Shown: in pieces, positions 34,386 through 42,919 of the stretch
Numbering within the stretch: position 1 is the stretch's first letter
Layout: each line of letters opens with the position of its first letter
Assembly: GCF_027924405.1 (NCBI RefSeq)
Contig: NZ_AP026978.1
Location: 5,766,001-5,830,000, forward strand
Length of the DNA stretch: 64,000 bases
Direction: 5' to 3'
Source: Nocardia sputorum
GTDB lineage: Bacteria > Actinomycetota > Actinomycetes > Mycobacteriales > Mycobacteriaceae
The notes under the pieces: model-generated
Databases searched by the model: none
Told to the model about the DNA's origin: nothing
Seen by the model: only the letters and a program-made list of their open reading frames with translations
Made by a program: the position numbers and the translations under genes

Positions 34386-35764
34386 GAAACACCGCCCAGC
34401 ACGACAGCTCGGTGGCGCAGCGGGCCACCGAAATCGTGTCGCTCGTCGCCGACCGTCTCGCCGACCCGGCCGCCGTCGCCGACATCGCAGGCCGTCCGGA
34501 CAACCGCGATCCCATCTACGGCGCCGGCATGTGGGGGCCGATGACGTTGTCCAACGGCCTGCCCGGCACGGCGCTGTTCTACGCGGAGCTGGCCGCGCGC
34601 ATCCCCGATTGGTTCGGCGTCGCTCATCGGCATGTGCAAGCGGCGGGGGCAGCGCTGCCGAGTCAACCGAGCCGGGGACTGTACGCGGGGCCTGCTTCCT
34701 TGCTGGCGGCCACCCAGACCTGCGGCGGCCACTACCCCGGCCTGCGGCGCAGGCTCGCCGCGTGGCTCGCCGACGACCAGCTGACGCGGCTGCGGCAGTG
34801 CCGAGCCGCCTCCGGACCCGGCATCTCGTGGGAGTGCTACGACATCGTCAACGGCTTGTCCGGCACAGCTCGGCTGCTGCTCGATTCGGTCGAGGATCCC
34901 GTCGAAAACGACCCGCAGGTCGAGCATGCCCTGCGGGAGACGCTCGGCTACCTGGTGACGATCAGTCGGCCGATCACCGTCGACGGCCATGAAGTGCCTG
35001 GTTGGTGGGTTCCCGCGGCGCGGCAAGCGGTCGAGGAGGATCGTCGCGACTATCCGCGTGGCGACTTCAACTTGGGCCTCGCGCACGGGATTCCAGGGCC
35101 GGTGGTGATCATGTCGCTGGCCCTGCGCCGTGGACACGACGTGCCGGGACTGCGGGACGCTCTGGTGCGGATGGTCGAGTGGTTGATCCGTTGGATACGC
35201 ACCGACGATCAGGGCACGTACTGGCCCTGCCGAGTCGGCTTCGATGACGAGATCGCCGACGCACCGCCGCGAAACCTGTTCACCCGAACCGCGTGGTGCT
35301 ACGGCGCGCCGGGAGTCGCGGCGGCGGTGCACCATGCGGGCGAAACCCTCGGCATCGCCGACTGGCGCAGGCACGCGGTCCGCGCGCTGCACGACGCTCT
35401 GGCCAGGGACGAATCGCGCTGGACGCTCGCGGGGCCGACCGTATGCCACGGTTACGCGGGCTTCCTTCAAGTGGTCCATCGAATCGGCACGGCGGAGCGG
35501 GACGGCGTGCTGCTCGGTGCGAAAACCCGTCTCGCCGAAGTCATTCTGGACATGGCGGACATCGACGCGCCCTTCGGCTTCCGGCATCCGATGCGGTATC
35601 CGCGGTCGGCGCCGGGGCCGACGGAGTTCAAGTTACTGGACGTCGCCGGGATACTCGAGGGCTCCGCGGGGGTGGCGTGCGCGCTGTTGTCGGTGATCCC
35701 GGCGCTCGGCACCGCTGCCGAAGCTCCCGCGCGCCCGTGGGATCGCGTTCTGGCATTGAGCTGA
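34382..35764 (+). CDS. lanC: Lanthionine cyclase LanC
   Basis: A 460-aa zinc cyclase that adds Cys thiols to the Dha/Dhb residues to close (methyl)lanthionine rings. The zinc ligands are in place: Cys306 in WCYGAPG, and Cys355-His356 in VCHGYAG. Earlier toroid repeats include NGLPGTALFYAELA and NLGLAHGIPGPVVI with the conserved GxxHG-type turn. The ATG overlaps the lanB stop and has GGAGG upstream. The next gene, an ABC ATPase, starts 14 bp after the stop, continuing the lanABC-TUV-like operon. Confidence 0.95.
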   Translation: MRNTAQHDSSVAQRATEIVSLVADRLADPAAVADIAGRPDNRDPIYGAGMWGPMTLSNGLPGTALFYAELAARIPDWFGVAHRHVQAAGAALPSQPSRGLYAGPASLLAATQTCGGHYPGLRRRLAAWLADDQLTRLRQCRAASGPGISWECYDIVNGLSGTARLLLDSVEDPVENDPQVEHALRETLGYLVTISRPITVDGHEVPGWWVPAARQAVEEDRRDYPRGDFNLGLAHGIPGPVVIMSLALRRGHDVPGLRDALVRMVEWLIRWIRTDDQGTYWPCRVGFDDEIADAPPRNLFTRTAWCYGAPGVAAAVHHAGETLGIADWRRHAVRALHDALARDESRWTLAGPTVCHGYAGFLQVVHRIGTAERDGVLLGAKTRLAEVILDMADIDAPFGFRHPMRYPRSAPGPTEFKLLDVAGILEGSAGVACALLSVIPALGTAAEAPARPWDRVLALS

Positions 35765-35778
35765 GAGGTGCACTTCCG

Positions 35779-36705
35779 ATGACGGTCAACGCCTTCGAAC
35801 TCACCGATATCGTCGTGCGGTACGGCGCCACGCCGGCCGTCGACTCGGTGTCGCTGAGCTCGGCCCCCGGCCGCCTGACCGCACTGCTCGGGCCGAATGG
35901 CGCGGGCAAATCCAGCCTGCTCAATGTGCTGTCGACCGCGTCCGAACCCGAATCCGGGACCGTGCGTGTCTTCGGCGACGACGCGCACACCGCTCCAATG
36001 CGTGCCCGCGCCCAGCTCGGGCTGGTGTTCCAGGAACGGACGCTGGACAAAGAACTCACCGTCGAGCAGAACCTGTGGTTTCACGCCCGCCTCTTCGGTA
36101 TGCGCCGCGCCGACGCCGCCGCGCAGATCGATCGGCTGCTGGCCATGTTGGAGCTGACCGAGCAACGGCGCATCGCGGTCGAACGCCTGTCCGGCGGAAC
36201 CGCCCGGCGGGTCGAACTGGTGCGTGCCCTGTTGCATCGTCCCGGACTGCTCATCCTGGACGAGCCGACCACGGGACTCGATCCGCGGTCTCGCCGGGTC
36301 TTCTGGCGCGATCTGCTTCGCATGCGCGACGAATTCGGCGTCACCACGATCTATTCGACCCATTACTTGGACGAAGCCGAGTACGCGGACGAGATCGTGA
36401 TCATGGCCGGGGGCAGAATCGGCCGATCGGGATCGCCGGTGGACCTCAAAGACGACCTGCGCGCCTCCTGTGTGCGGCTGCGGACCCACGACGACGCCGC
36501 GGCGTGCGAGCAATTGCGCGCGGCCGGATTCGAGGTGGTCACCGGGCTGACGGAGCTGGAGATCCGGTGTGCCGAGCCGGATCGGCGGGTGGCCGACATC
36601 GTGCGCGTGCTCCATCTGCCGATTCTCAGTGTGACGGTGCACAACCCGTCGATGGACGATGTCTACGTCGCCGCGACGACACATCCCGGGAAGGACATGC
36701 CGTGA
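35779..36705 (+). CDS. Lantibiotic export ABC ATPase (T-type)
   Basis: A 308-aa ATP-binding subunit of a daunorubicin-resistance-like ABC-2 exporter: Walker A GPNGAGKSS, Q-loop VFQE, signature LSGGTARRVEL, Walker B LILDEPTTGLD, switch YSTHYLDEAEYAD, and a 75-residue C-terminal extension. It lies directly behind lanC and overlaps the permease gene (GTGA). By comparison with mibTU/pspTU the pair is inferred to export the lantibiotic; class I clusters of this type use separate ATPase and permease instead of a LanT with a peptidase domain. Confidence 0.88.
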   Translation: MTVNAFELTDIVVRYGATPAVDSVSLSSAPGRLTALLGPNGAGKSSLLNVLSTASEPESGTVRVFGDDAHTAPMRARAQLGLVFQERTLDKELTVEQNLWFHARLFGMRRADAAAQIDRLLAMLELTEQRRIAVERLSGGTARRVELVRALLHRPGLLILDEPTTGLDPRSRRVFWRDLLRMRDEFGVTTIYSTHYLDEAEYADEIVIMAGGRIGRSGSPVDLKDDLRASCVRLRTHDDAAACEQLRAAGFEVVTGLTELEIRCAEPDRRVADIVRVLHLPILSVTVHNPSMDDVYVAATTHPGKDMP

Positions 36706-37496
36706 CCGCATCGCAGGCGCTGAGCGCCCATCCTCCGGAACGCGTCATGGTCGGCAGCATCCGGGCCGTCGCGGTGATCGCGCACCGGGACCTGCATCGC
36801 CAGATCCGTCGCCCGGGACTGCTGATCAGCAACGCCGCCCAGTTGCTGTTCTTCATCGTCATCTATGCCGTCGGTTTCGACGCCATGGTCGGCAGCGTGG
36901 GCTCGGTCTCCTTCAGCGCCTATATCCTGCCCGGCATCATCGCCATTCAAGTGGCGACGATCGGCATCGCCACCGGATTGTCGTACGCGTGGGATCGAGA
37001 GTTCGGTGTGCTGCGCGAGATGACCGTCGCGCCGGTACCCCGGATGTGTCTGCCGCTGGGCAAGGTCGTCAGTACGGGTGTCGTCGTCGGGACGCAGAGC
37101 TTGCTGTTGTTGTTGTGCGCACCGGCATTCGGATTGGCGCCGACATCGGCGCAGATCGCCGCGGCCGCGGCGATCTACCTGGTCGGGTCGGCGGTCTTCA
37201 GCCTGCTGGGACTGTTCCTGGCCACCGCGTTGCGACAGATCCAGACATTGCAGGCCGGCGTCCAGGTCACGATGCTGCCGATGCTGTTTCTCTCGGGCTC
37301 GGTGTTCCAGCCCGAGGGGGTTCCGTCCTGGCTCTCCGTGCTGATTCGCCTCAATCCGCTCACCTATCTGGTCGATCTGAGCAGACAGATTTTGGTCGGC
37401 CGGCCAGGCCTGGCGCCGATGGGCGTGGACGTGCTGGTCCTCGTGTGCCTGGCGTTGTTCTTCACCGCGGGGATCCGCCTCAGGATCGGACGATGA
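36702..37496 (+). CDS. Lantibiotic export ABC-2 permease (U-type)
   Basis: A 264-aa ABC-2 permease with six helices, among them LLISNAAQLLFFIVIYAVG, AYILPGIIAIQVATIGIATG and VDVLVLVCLALFFTAG, and the typical RLNPLTYLVDLSR motif before the last helix. The GTG overlaps the ATPase stop and the stop overlaps the next ATG (ATGA), so ATPase, permease and the following gene are one translational unit. Inferred to carry the modified peptide across the membrane. Confidence 0.88.
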   Translation: MTASQALSAHPPERVMVGSIRAVAVIAHRDLHRQIRRPGLLISNAAQLLFFIVIYAVGFDAMVGSVGSVSFSAYILPGIIAIQVATIGIATGLSYAWDREFGVLREMTVAPVPRMCLPLGKVVSTGVVVGTQSLLLLLCAPAFGLAPTSAQIAAAAAIYLVGSAVFSLLGLFLATALRQIQTLQAGVQVTMLPMLFLSGSVFQPEGVPSWLSVLIRLNPLTYLVDLSRQILVGRPGLAPMGVDVLVLVCLALFFTAGIRLRIGR

Positions 37497-38488
37497 CGCC
37501 GGCGACCGGCCTTCATCCCAGCGAGGACCAGCGCGGCCGGGTACACGGCTTTCCGATATGGCCCGCGGTGGCGGTAGTCGATCACGAAACGAGCGCCCCG
37601 ATGCTGGAAGCGGTGCTGGACTGGCTCGCCGCGAACCTACGCTGGTTCGATCCAGCACACTGGGATCGGTTCCTGCCGGCGCGGCAGTTCCCGGAGGGCG
37701 CCGCGCTCGAACTGCTGGTGCTGTGCCGTGTGCTGCGCCGTGGGCGATGGCGCGATCATCCGCTCGTCGACGGCGCGACCGAACTCGCGCGCACGCTGGC
37801 GGCAGCCGCCGCCTTCCACGACGCACTGGGGCGCGCCGACGAGAAGTTCCCGTATCGCGCCTACTTGGTGGCGTTGCTCGCCGATCTCGGCTGTCCCGTA
37901 CCGAATGCCGACGAGCGGGTGCGCACGGTGCTCGCGACAGGTAGCGGCGGATGGAACGGCGCCTGGCGCCCCCCGCTCACCCGGCTGGAGCTGCGGTACG
38001 CACTCGAGCTCGGCCGGTTCCCGCATACCCTGCCGCCAGTGGCCGAGTTGGTCGAGGCGACCATCACCGCTGCGGAGCCCGACCCGATCTACCTACGCGA
38101 CGACGAGGTCTACGCGCTCACCCACGTCGTCTTCTATGCCACGGATTTCGCCGCCCGGCCGATGCGTAGCGCACCGGCGCTCGTAGCGACGATGCGGATC
38201 CTGCTCGGAACCTACCTCGCGGCCGGGGACATGGACTTGGCGGGCGAACTGCTGCTGTGCCTGCTGGCGGTGGCGCCGGACGACTGCGCGATCACCGCGC
38301 ACGGATGGCGAACGCTGACTCGCCGCAGACTGGCCTGCGGCGCGGTGCCGGGCCCCCTGTTCGACCCGATCCGGCTGTCGGGACTGAGCGGCCCGGTGGC
38401 CGAGGCATACACGTTCGGAACATGCCACCACACGACAATGGTTGCGGCGATGGCGGCGGCGGAGCGAGAACGGCATCCTGCTCGATGA
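37493..38488 (+). CDS. Cluster protein of unknown function (V-type position, DUF6895-like)
   Basis: A 331-aa soluble, helix-rich protein with no signal peptide. The segment DDEVYALTHVVFYATDF and LLGTYLAAGDMDLAGELLLCLLAV recall DUF6895-type proteins of actinomycetes, probably an alpha-toroid; this naming is tentative. It sits where mibV/pspV sit (after the TU exporter), and its start and stop overlap both neighbours by ATGA, so it is made with the biosynthetic enzymes. A role in maturation is likely but cannot be specified. Confidence 0.65.
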   Translation: MTPATGLHPSEDQRGRVHGFPIWPAVAVVDHETSAPMLEAVLDWLAANLRWFDPAHWDRFLPARQFPEGAALELLVLCRVLRRGRWRDHPLVDGATELARTLAAAAAFHDALGRADEKFPYRAYLVALLADLGCPVPNADERVRTVLATGSGGWNGAWRPPLTRLELRYALELGRFPHTLPPVAELVEATITAAEPDPIYLRDDEVYALTHVVFYATDFAARPMRSAPALVATMRILLGTYLAAGDMDLAGELLLCLLAVAPDDCAITAHGWRTLTRRRLACGAVPGPLFDPIRLSGLSGPVAEAYTFGTCHHTTMVAAMAAAERERHPAR

Positions 38489-39045
38489 GATCCCCTGATT
38501 CCCTTCCGGTGCTCTCCGACCGGTCCTTGGCGGCCGCGAGGAAGTGGTTGGCGACCGAAACGTCAGCGGTGCGGCAGTCCACTCGGACGCCGGAGCACGA
38601 CGCACAGCGCGCTGGATCGCCACCTCGCGAACCACTGACCATGTTGTGCGCCGATCCGGCGCGCTGGCGCGCTCTGGCGACAATCGACGCCGCAGACGCC
38701 TCGATGGCATCCTCGGCGGAGTGGGCCGTCGTCCTGGACTCCCTTCTGGTGCTCGCGATTCGGCGCTACGACCTGGATGCCCTGGCCACCCTGCTCCTGG
38801 GCTGCGCCCAGCTGGGACTGGCTCAGCGGCCGATTCCCACGCGGGCGACCGGATTCCTGCTCGCGCAGCAACAGGTCGACGGCGGATTCGGATCCGTGCC
38901 GGGAAGCGAGGAACCTTCCGACACGGCGACCCGAATCGCGCTCACCCGGCATTGCGTATCGGCGCTTCAGCGGATCTTCGAGCCGCAGGATTCCAGGATG
39001 CGGAAGAACCCCTCCTCGAGATCGCCGTCGCCCGCGATGCCCTGA
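38485..39045 (+). CDS. Second small toroid-like cluster protein
   Basis: A 186-aa protein coupled by ATGA to the preceding gene. Residues 75-160 contain helical repeats ending FLLAQQQVDGGFGSVPG, which resembles the QxxDGGFG turns of alpha-toroid (terpene cyclase/prenyltransferase-like) proteins and the DUF6895 class. The last 79 bp overlap the 3-prime end of the convergent immunity ATPase gene, and its C-terminal tail there (Arg/Ser/Pro-rich) looks non-conserved, so the protein may have been extended by read-through into antisense sequence. Function unknown. Confidence 0.55.
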   Translation: MRSPDSLPVLSDRSLAAARKWLATETSAVRQSTRTPEHDAQRAGSPPREPLTMLCADPARWRALATIDAADASMASSAEWAVVLDSLLVLAIRRYDLDALATLLLGCAQLGLAQRPIPTRATGFLLAQQQVDGGFGSVPGSEEPSDTATRIALTRHCVSALQRIFEPQDSRMRKNPSSRSPSPAMP

Positions 39046-39677
39046 ACGGTGCCCTCGTATCGCGTCTTCCCGGCGACCAGAACCGCGACCCGGTCACACA
39101 CGTGAGCGATCTCCGACAGCTGGTGACTGGAGAGGAAAACCGTCGTTCCCCCCGCGGCCAGTGCGCGAATGAGTTCTCGCATCTCCCGGATGCCCACCGG
39201 ATCGAGGCCGTTGGTCGGCTCGTCCAGCAGCAGGAGTTTCGGTCGCGCCAGCAACGCGATCGCGATACCGAGACGCCAGCGCATGCCGAGGGAGTATGCC
39301 TGCACCTTGCGCGTGCGCACCTCACTCAACTGCACGACGGCCAAGGTCTCATCGATCCACTCCTCGGGCACCCCGCGCAGTCGGGCGTGAATGCGCAGGT
39401 GCGTCACCGCGTCCAATTTCGGCCACAATCCCGGTGTCTCGATCAACGCGCCGACATCGACCAACCGCGCCCGATCATACGGCTGACCGAACAACCGGAT
39501 GACACCGCTGGTCGGCCGTTGCAGGCCCAGCACGGTTTTCATCACCGTGGACTTGCCCGCGCCGTTCGGGCCGAGCAGCCCGTAGACCTCTCCCGCGCGG
39601 ACCGACAGATCGACCCCGTCCAGCGCGTGGTGTTTCCCGTAATGCTTGTGCAGCTGCGCCACTTCCAAAGCGAACAC
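38967..39677 (-). CDS. Lantibiotic immunity ABC ATPase (LanF-type)
   Basis: A 236-aa BcrA/LanF-like ATPase: Walker A GPNGAGKST, Q-loop replaced by the LIETPGLWPKL region typical of immunity ATPases, signature YSLGMRWRLGIA, Walker B LLLLDEPTNGLD and switch SSHQLSEI. The GTG at 39677 has AGGAGA upstream and lies 2 bp after the permease stop; longer readings into the permease are rejected. With the permease it should expel lantibiotic from the producer membrane, as MibEF/PspEF do. It converges on the end of the biosynthetic operon with a 79-bp overlap. Confidence 0.88.
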   Translation of the reverse strand: MFALEVAQLHKHYGKHHALDGVDLSVRAGEVYGLLGPNGAGKSTVMKTVLGLQRPTSGVIRLFGQPYDRARLVDVGALIETPGLWPKLDAVTHLRIHARLRGVPEEWIDETLAVVQLSEVRTRKVQAYSLGMRWRLGIAIALLARPKLLLLDEPTNGLDPVGIREMRELIRALAAGGTTVFLSSHQLSEIAHVCDRVAVLVAGKTRYEGTVQGIAGDGDLEEGFFRILESCGSKIR

Positions 39678-39679
39678 GG

Positions 39680-40489
39680 TCAGATCTCCTTGCGCGTCAT
39701 ATGGAGCGAACCCAGAGCCAGGACCACCGCCGCGAGCCCGATCGAAAGCGCGATGGCAGGCAGGATGACACCGTGATCCCGGACCGGGCTGTCGGCCGGT
39801 AGTGGAACGCCATTGGGACCGATACCTGCCAACGGCAGGATCACGCGCATGGGCCAGGCGAACGGCACCGCCATCCACCAGCTCTTATCCGCGATGAGCA
39901 TGCCGCACATCATGCCGACGACACCGGTCGCGATGGTGGGGCCCAGGCCCCACACCACCGAGACGACCAGCGCCACCGCCGCGGTACCCAACCCGGCCAG
40001 CCACGGCAGGTAGGACGCGGCGACGATCGTCGCGAAGCTGGTCGCGAACCGGCCGCTCAACGCTGCCCCGATGCTGAGCAGCAGCGCGAGCAGGGTGGTG
40101 GACACCGCGGTCAGCGCGGCCAGTCCGAGATACTTGCCGAGCAGATATTTGTTGCGGGGCACGGCATAGGAGAAGAGCAACCGCCAGGCGTCCTGATCGG
40201 CCCGCACCGAGAGGGCGGCCAGCAACGCGGCCGTCATCGGGATCAGGGCTCCCCAGCCCTCCAGCACCACGTCGCGGAACACCGTCCAGGTATGTCCCGA
40301 TCGGCCTTCGGGCGAGGCCAGCGACATCGGGTAGAGCGGAACCGTGATGACGACGGGTACCAGAACGGCGAACCAGCCGATGAAGCCGCGACGCATCCTC
40401 GACAGCTCTGTCGCCGTGACGTCCCACAAACTCGGCTGGTCGCGCCGTGGGCGAAGCTCAGGCCCATAGCGTGCTGCGGTGGCGGCCAT
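39680..40489 (-). CDS. Lantibiotic immunity ABC permease (LanE-type)
   Basis: A 269-aa permease with about six helices (e.g. FIGWFAVLVPVVITVPLYPM, LIPMTAALLAALSVRAD, YLGLAALTAVSTTLLALLLSIG, IALSIGLAAVVLALGSL), of the lantibiotic-immunity ABC-2 type. The ATG at 40489 is chosen because GAGGAGAG lies 4-5 bases before it and because the ECF promoter box at 40524-40548 would put the transcript start near 40516; the alternative ATG at 40516 would leave no leader. Forms an operon with the ATPase. Confidence 0.85.
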   Translation of the reverse strand: MAATAARYGPELRPRRDQPSLWDVTATELSRMRRGFIGWFAVLVPVVITVPLYPMSLASPEGRSGHTWTVFRDVVLEGWGALIPMTAALLAALSVRADQDAWRLLFSYAVPRNKYLLGKYLGLAALTAVSTTLLALLLSIGAALSGRFATSFATIVAASYLPWLAGLGTAAVALVVSVVWGLGPTIATGVVGMMCGMLIADKSWWMAVPFAWPMRVILPLAGIGPNGVPLPADSPVRDHGVILPAIALSIGLAAVVLALGSLHMTRKEI

Positions 40490-40523
40490 ATCTCTCCTCG
40501 AGTCGTTCGGTTCCATCGAGGAC

Positions 40524-40548
40524 GTAGCCGTCGACCGCGATCCGGTTC
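40524..40548 (-). promoter_or_regulatory. ECF sigma promoter, GAACC-N15-GCTAC
   Basis: Identical boxes and spacing to the motif before the sigma-factor gene. It lies 35 bp upstream of the immunity permease start, in the 78-bp gap after the DUF2283 gene. Confidence 0.8.
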
Positions 40549-40567
40549 ACGGCAGGCAGCGGTCCGG

Positions 40568-40822
40568 TCAGTCACCGTCCCCGGCGCGGGCCTTCCGCTT
40601 CAGCGCCGCGCTGAGCTGGACGTTCGCGTTCAGCAACTCGATGCCGATGAGTTCGCCGTCGTCGCCGAAGTCGAGGGCGGCGACGATCTCGCCGCTGTCC
40701 TGGTCGTGCACTCGCAGGGTGCGAGCGGCGTGGCGGGCTTCCGGGCTGTTCTGCCGGAACGCCAGATAGGCGATGTTGTGCTGTTCGTCCCAGGTCAGGT
40801 AGTCGAGATAGTCGAGTTTCAT
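40568..40822 (-). CDS. DUF2283-family small protein
   Basis: An 84-aa cytoplasmic protein: MKLDYLDYLTWDEQHNIAYLAF, a central loop, then SGEIVAALDFGDDGELIGIELLNANVQL. The last part is the DUF2283 signature of small proteins of unknown function. The ATG has AAGGA at 7-8 bases. It lies between the M13 peptidase gene (55 bp upstream) and the immunity ABC pair on the same strand. No role in lantibiotic production is established for this family. Confidence 0.78.
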   Translation of the reverse strand: MKLDYLDYLTWDEQHNIAYLAFRQNSPEARHAARTLRVHDQDSGEIVAALDFGDDGELIGIELLNANVQLSAALKRKARAGDGD

Positions 40823-40877
40823 AGCGAATTCCTTGTCGTAGCAGGTTCGGGAAATGGCGAATACAGGTGGCGCTTCG

Positions 40878-42908
40878 TCACAGAACGACCCGCTGTTCTG
40901 GTGCGAGGAACATTCGATCTCGCTCTGTGACGTCGAAGGCCGAGTAGAACTCCGATATGTTGCGGACAACCTGGTTGGCTCGGAACTCACTCGGCGCGTG
41001 GCTGTTCGCGGCCAGCGCCGCGGCGGCGAACTGCTGTGTCTGTTTTACCCGCCAGCACCGCGCCCAGGACAGGAACAGGGTGCGGAAGTCCGGCTCGGTG
41101 CCGCGGCGCAGCGCGGCTCGCCGGTAGGCGGCGACCGCCACCTGGAGACCGCGGAGATCGGCCAGGTTCTCGCTGACGGTCAACTGCCCGTTCACCCGGT
41201 GTGTGGCGTCGAAGCCCTCGGGAACGAGGCTGTCGTACTGGTGGACCAATTGCTCGGTCTTCGCGTCGAACGCGGCGCGGTCCTCGGGAGTCCACCAGTC
41301 GCGCAGCCGCCCGTCGCCGTCGTATCGGGCGCCTTGATCGTCGAACGCATGGCCGATCTCGTGCCCGATGATCGCGCCGATCGCACCGTAGTTGACCGCC
41401 GGATCCGCATCCTTGTCGAAGTATGGCGGCTGCAGGAAGGCGGCGGGAAACACGACTTGGTTCGACGATCGGTTGTAGAAGGCGTTGACGGTTTGCGCGG
41501 TGGTCGTCCATTCGGTTCTGTCGACCGCCGCGGCGAGCCGGTCGAACTCCCGACGCCTGGCGAGAGCGCGGATACTTCGGAGGGAATCGATCAATTTGTC
41601 AGGATCGATCGACACGCCCGAACAGTCCGGCCGATGCCGCGGGGCGCCGATCAGCATCGTGATCCTGTCGAGCTTGGCGACGGCGGCCGCGCGCGTGGAC
41701 TGTGAGAGCCAGGACGAGCCGAGTAACGCCGCACGGTAGGCCGCGAGCAGGTCGTCGACCAGCTCGCGCAGCTGGCCCTCGGCCGCGGCCGGAAAGTGCT
41801 TCGCCACATAGAGCCTTTCCAGTGGACCGCCCAGCTCGGCATTCACCGTGGCGACCGCTCGTTGCCAGGGCTCGGCCGGCCGGATCGCCCCGCCGAGGAA
41901 CTTGCGGCGGAACTCGAAATTGGCCTCGGAGATGCCGAAGGGCAGGAAGCGGGAGAACTCCAGTAGCAGACTCGATCGCAAATAGTCTCGCCAGTGCGCG
42001 ATATCCACCTCCGCCCACAGCCGGCCGACCGCGGTGACGAAGTCGGGCTGACGCACCACGACGTGGGCGAACAGTTCCGGTGGCTGCGAAGTTCGCCCCG
42101 CGCGCCAGGCGTCGAAGTCGAACTCCGGTGCGAGTCCGCGCAACTCGCTCCAGGTCATCAGGTTGTTGGTAGCCGTGGCGTCCTGATCTCGCACGGCGTC
42201 CCAGTGCACGGCGGCGAGCTGTCGCTCGAGTTCGAACACTCGGCCGGACATACCGGCCGGATCCGCGAAGTGCGCGACGGCCGTGATGCGCTCCAGGAAT
42301 GCCCGATATGCGTCACGGTGGGCGGCGAATTCGGGGTTCCGGTAGTACTGACTGTCCATTCCGAGACCGGATTGCGCGAGAGTGGCGACGTACCGGTGCG
42401 CATCCCTGGAGTCGACGTCGACATACAGTGAGATGACCCCGGGAATCGGCAGCATGCCCATGACGCTCGCCAATTCGGATTCGGCCGCGGCCGCGTCGAT
42501 CGCCGCGAAGAGGTCGGCCAGCGGAGTCGTGCCCAGCCGTTCGACGGCCGCGGTGTTCAAGCAGGCCGCATACAGGTCGTGCACCTGCTGTTCGGGCGTG
42601 CCGGGCCTGGGTTCGCGGATTGTCTGGATGATGGCCGAGAGCTGCTGTTCGACGCGTCGCATCGCCTCGGTCATGGGGCTACACACCAGTTGGTCGGGAG
42701 GCAGCCGAAAGTCGCGCAGCCATTTCCCGTTGACATGCCGGTACAGATCGTCCTGGGGGCGGACGGCCTCGTCGAGGCCGACCGGATCCAGGGCGCCGGG
42801 TGGGGTGGCCGCACGACACGCGGACGAAAGACCCCCGGCGGCAAGTGCTCCGAGCGTGCGGAGCGCGGTACGCCGGCTCACGTTTCGGGTCGGATTCGAC
42901 AGCACCAT
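40878..42908 (-). CDS. Tat-exported M13 (neprilysin-type) metallopeptidase lipoprotein
   Basis: A 676-aa zinc endopeptidase. The N-terminus has a Tat signal (SRRTALRTLGALAAGG) with a following Cys (LSSAC), so it is likely lipid-anchored outside the membrane. The zinc motif HEIGH is at 516-520 and the substrate-binding VNAFYNRSSNQVVFP block is present; the normal C-terminal Trp is missing (ends QRVVL). It starts 11 bp after the LuxR-type regulator stop, so the two are co-transcribed. M13 enzymes cut before hydrophobic residues; the lantibiotic core starts with Val after Ala-Ala, so it is a candidate leader protease, an inference only. Confidence 0.88.
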   Translation of the reverse strand: MVLSNPTRNVSRRTALRTLGALAAGGLSSACRAATPPGALDPVGLDEAVRPQDDLYRHVNGKWLRDFRLPPDQLVCSPMTEAMRRVEQQLSAIIQTIREPRPGTPEQQVHDLYAACLNTAAVERLGTTPLADLFAAIDAAAAESELASVMGMLPIPGVISLYVDVDSRDAHRYVATLAQSGLGMDSQYYRNPEFAAHRDAYRAFLERITAVAHFADPAGMSGRVFELERQLAAVHWDAVRDQDATATNNLMTWSELRGLAPEFDFDAWRAGRTSQPPELFAHVVVRQPDFVTAVGRLWAEVDIAHWRDYLRSSLLLEFSRFLPFGISEANFEFRRKFLGGAIRPAEPWQRAVATVNAELGGPLERLYVAKHFPAAAEGQLRELVDDLLAAYRAALLGSSWLSQSTRAAAVAKLDRITMLIGAPRHRPDCSGVSIDPDKLIDSLRSIRALARRREFDRLAAAVDRTEWTTTAQTVNAFYNRSSNQVVFPAAFLQPPYFDKDADPAVNYGAIGAIIGHEIGHAFDDQGARYDGDGRLRDWWTPEDRAAFDAKTEQLVHQYDSLVPEGFDATHRVNGQLTVSENLADLRGLQVAVAAYRRAALRRGTEPDFRTLFLSWARCWRVKQTQQFAAAALAANSHAPSEFRANQVVRNISEFYSAFDVTERDRMFLAPEQRVVL

Positions 42909-42919
42909 GGAGCTACCGA

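Noticed and set aside
40836..40860. GTAGC next to GGTTC upstream of the DUF2283 gene as a fourth sigma box
   Set aside because: The two parts are separated by only one base instead of 15.
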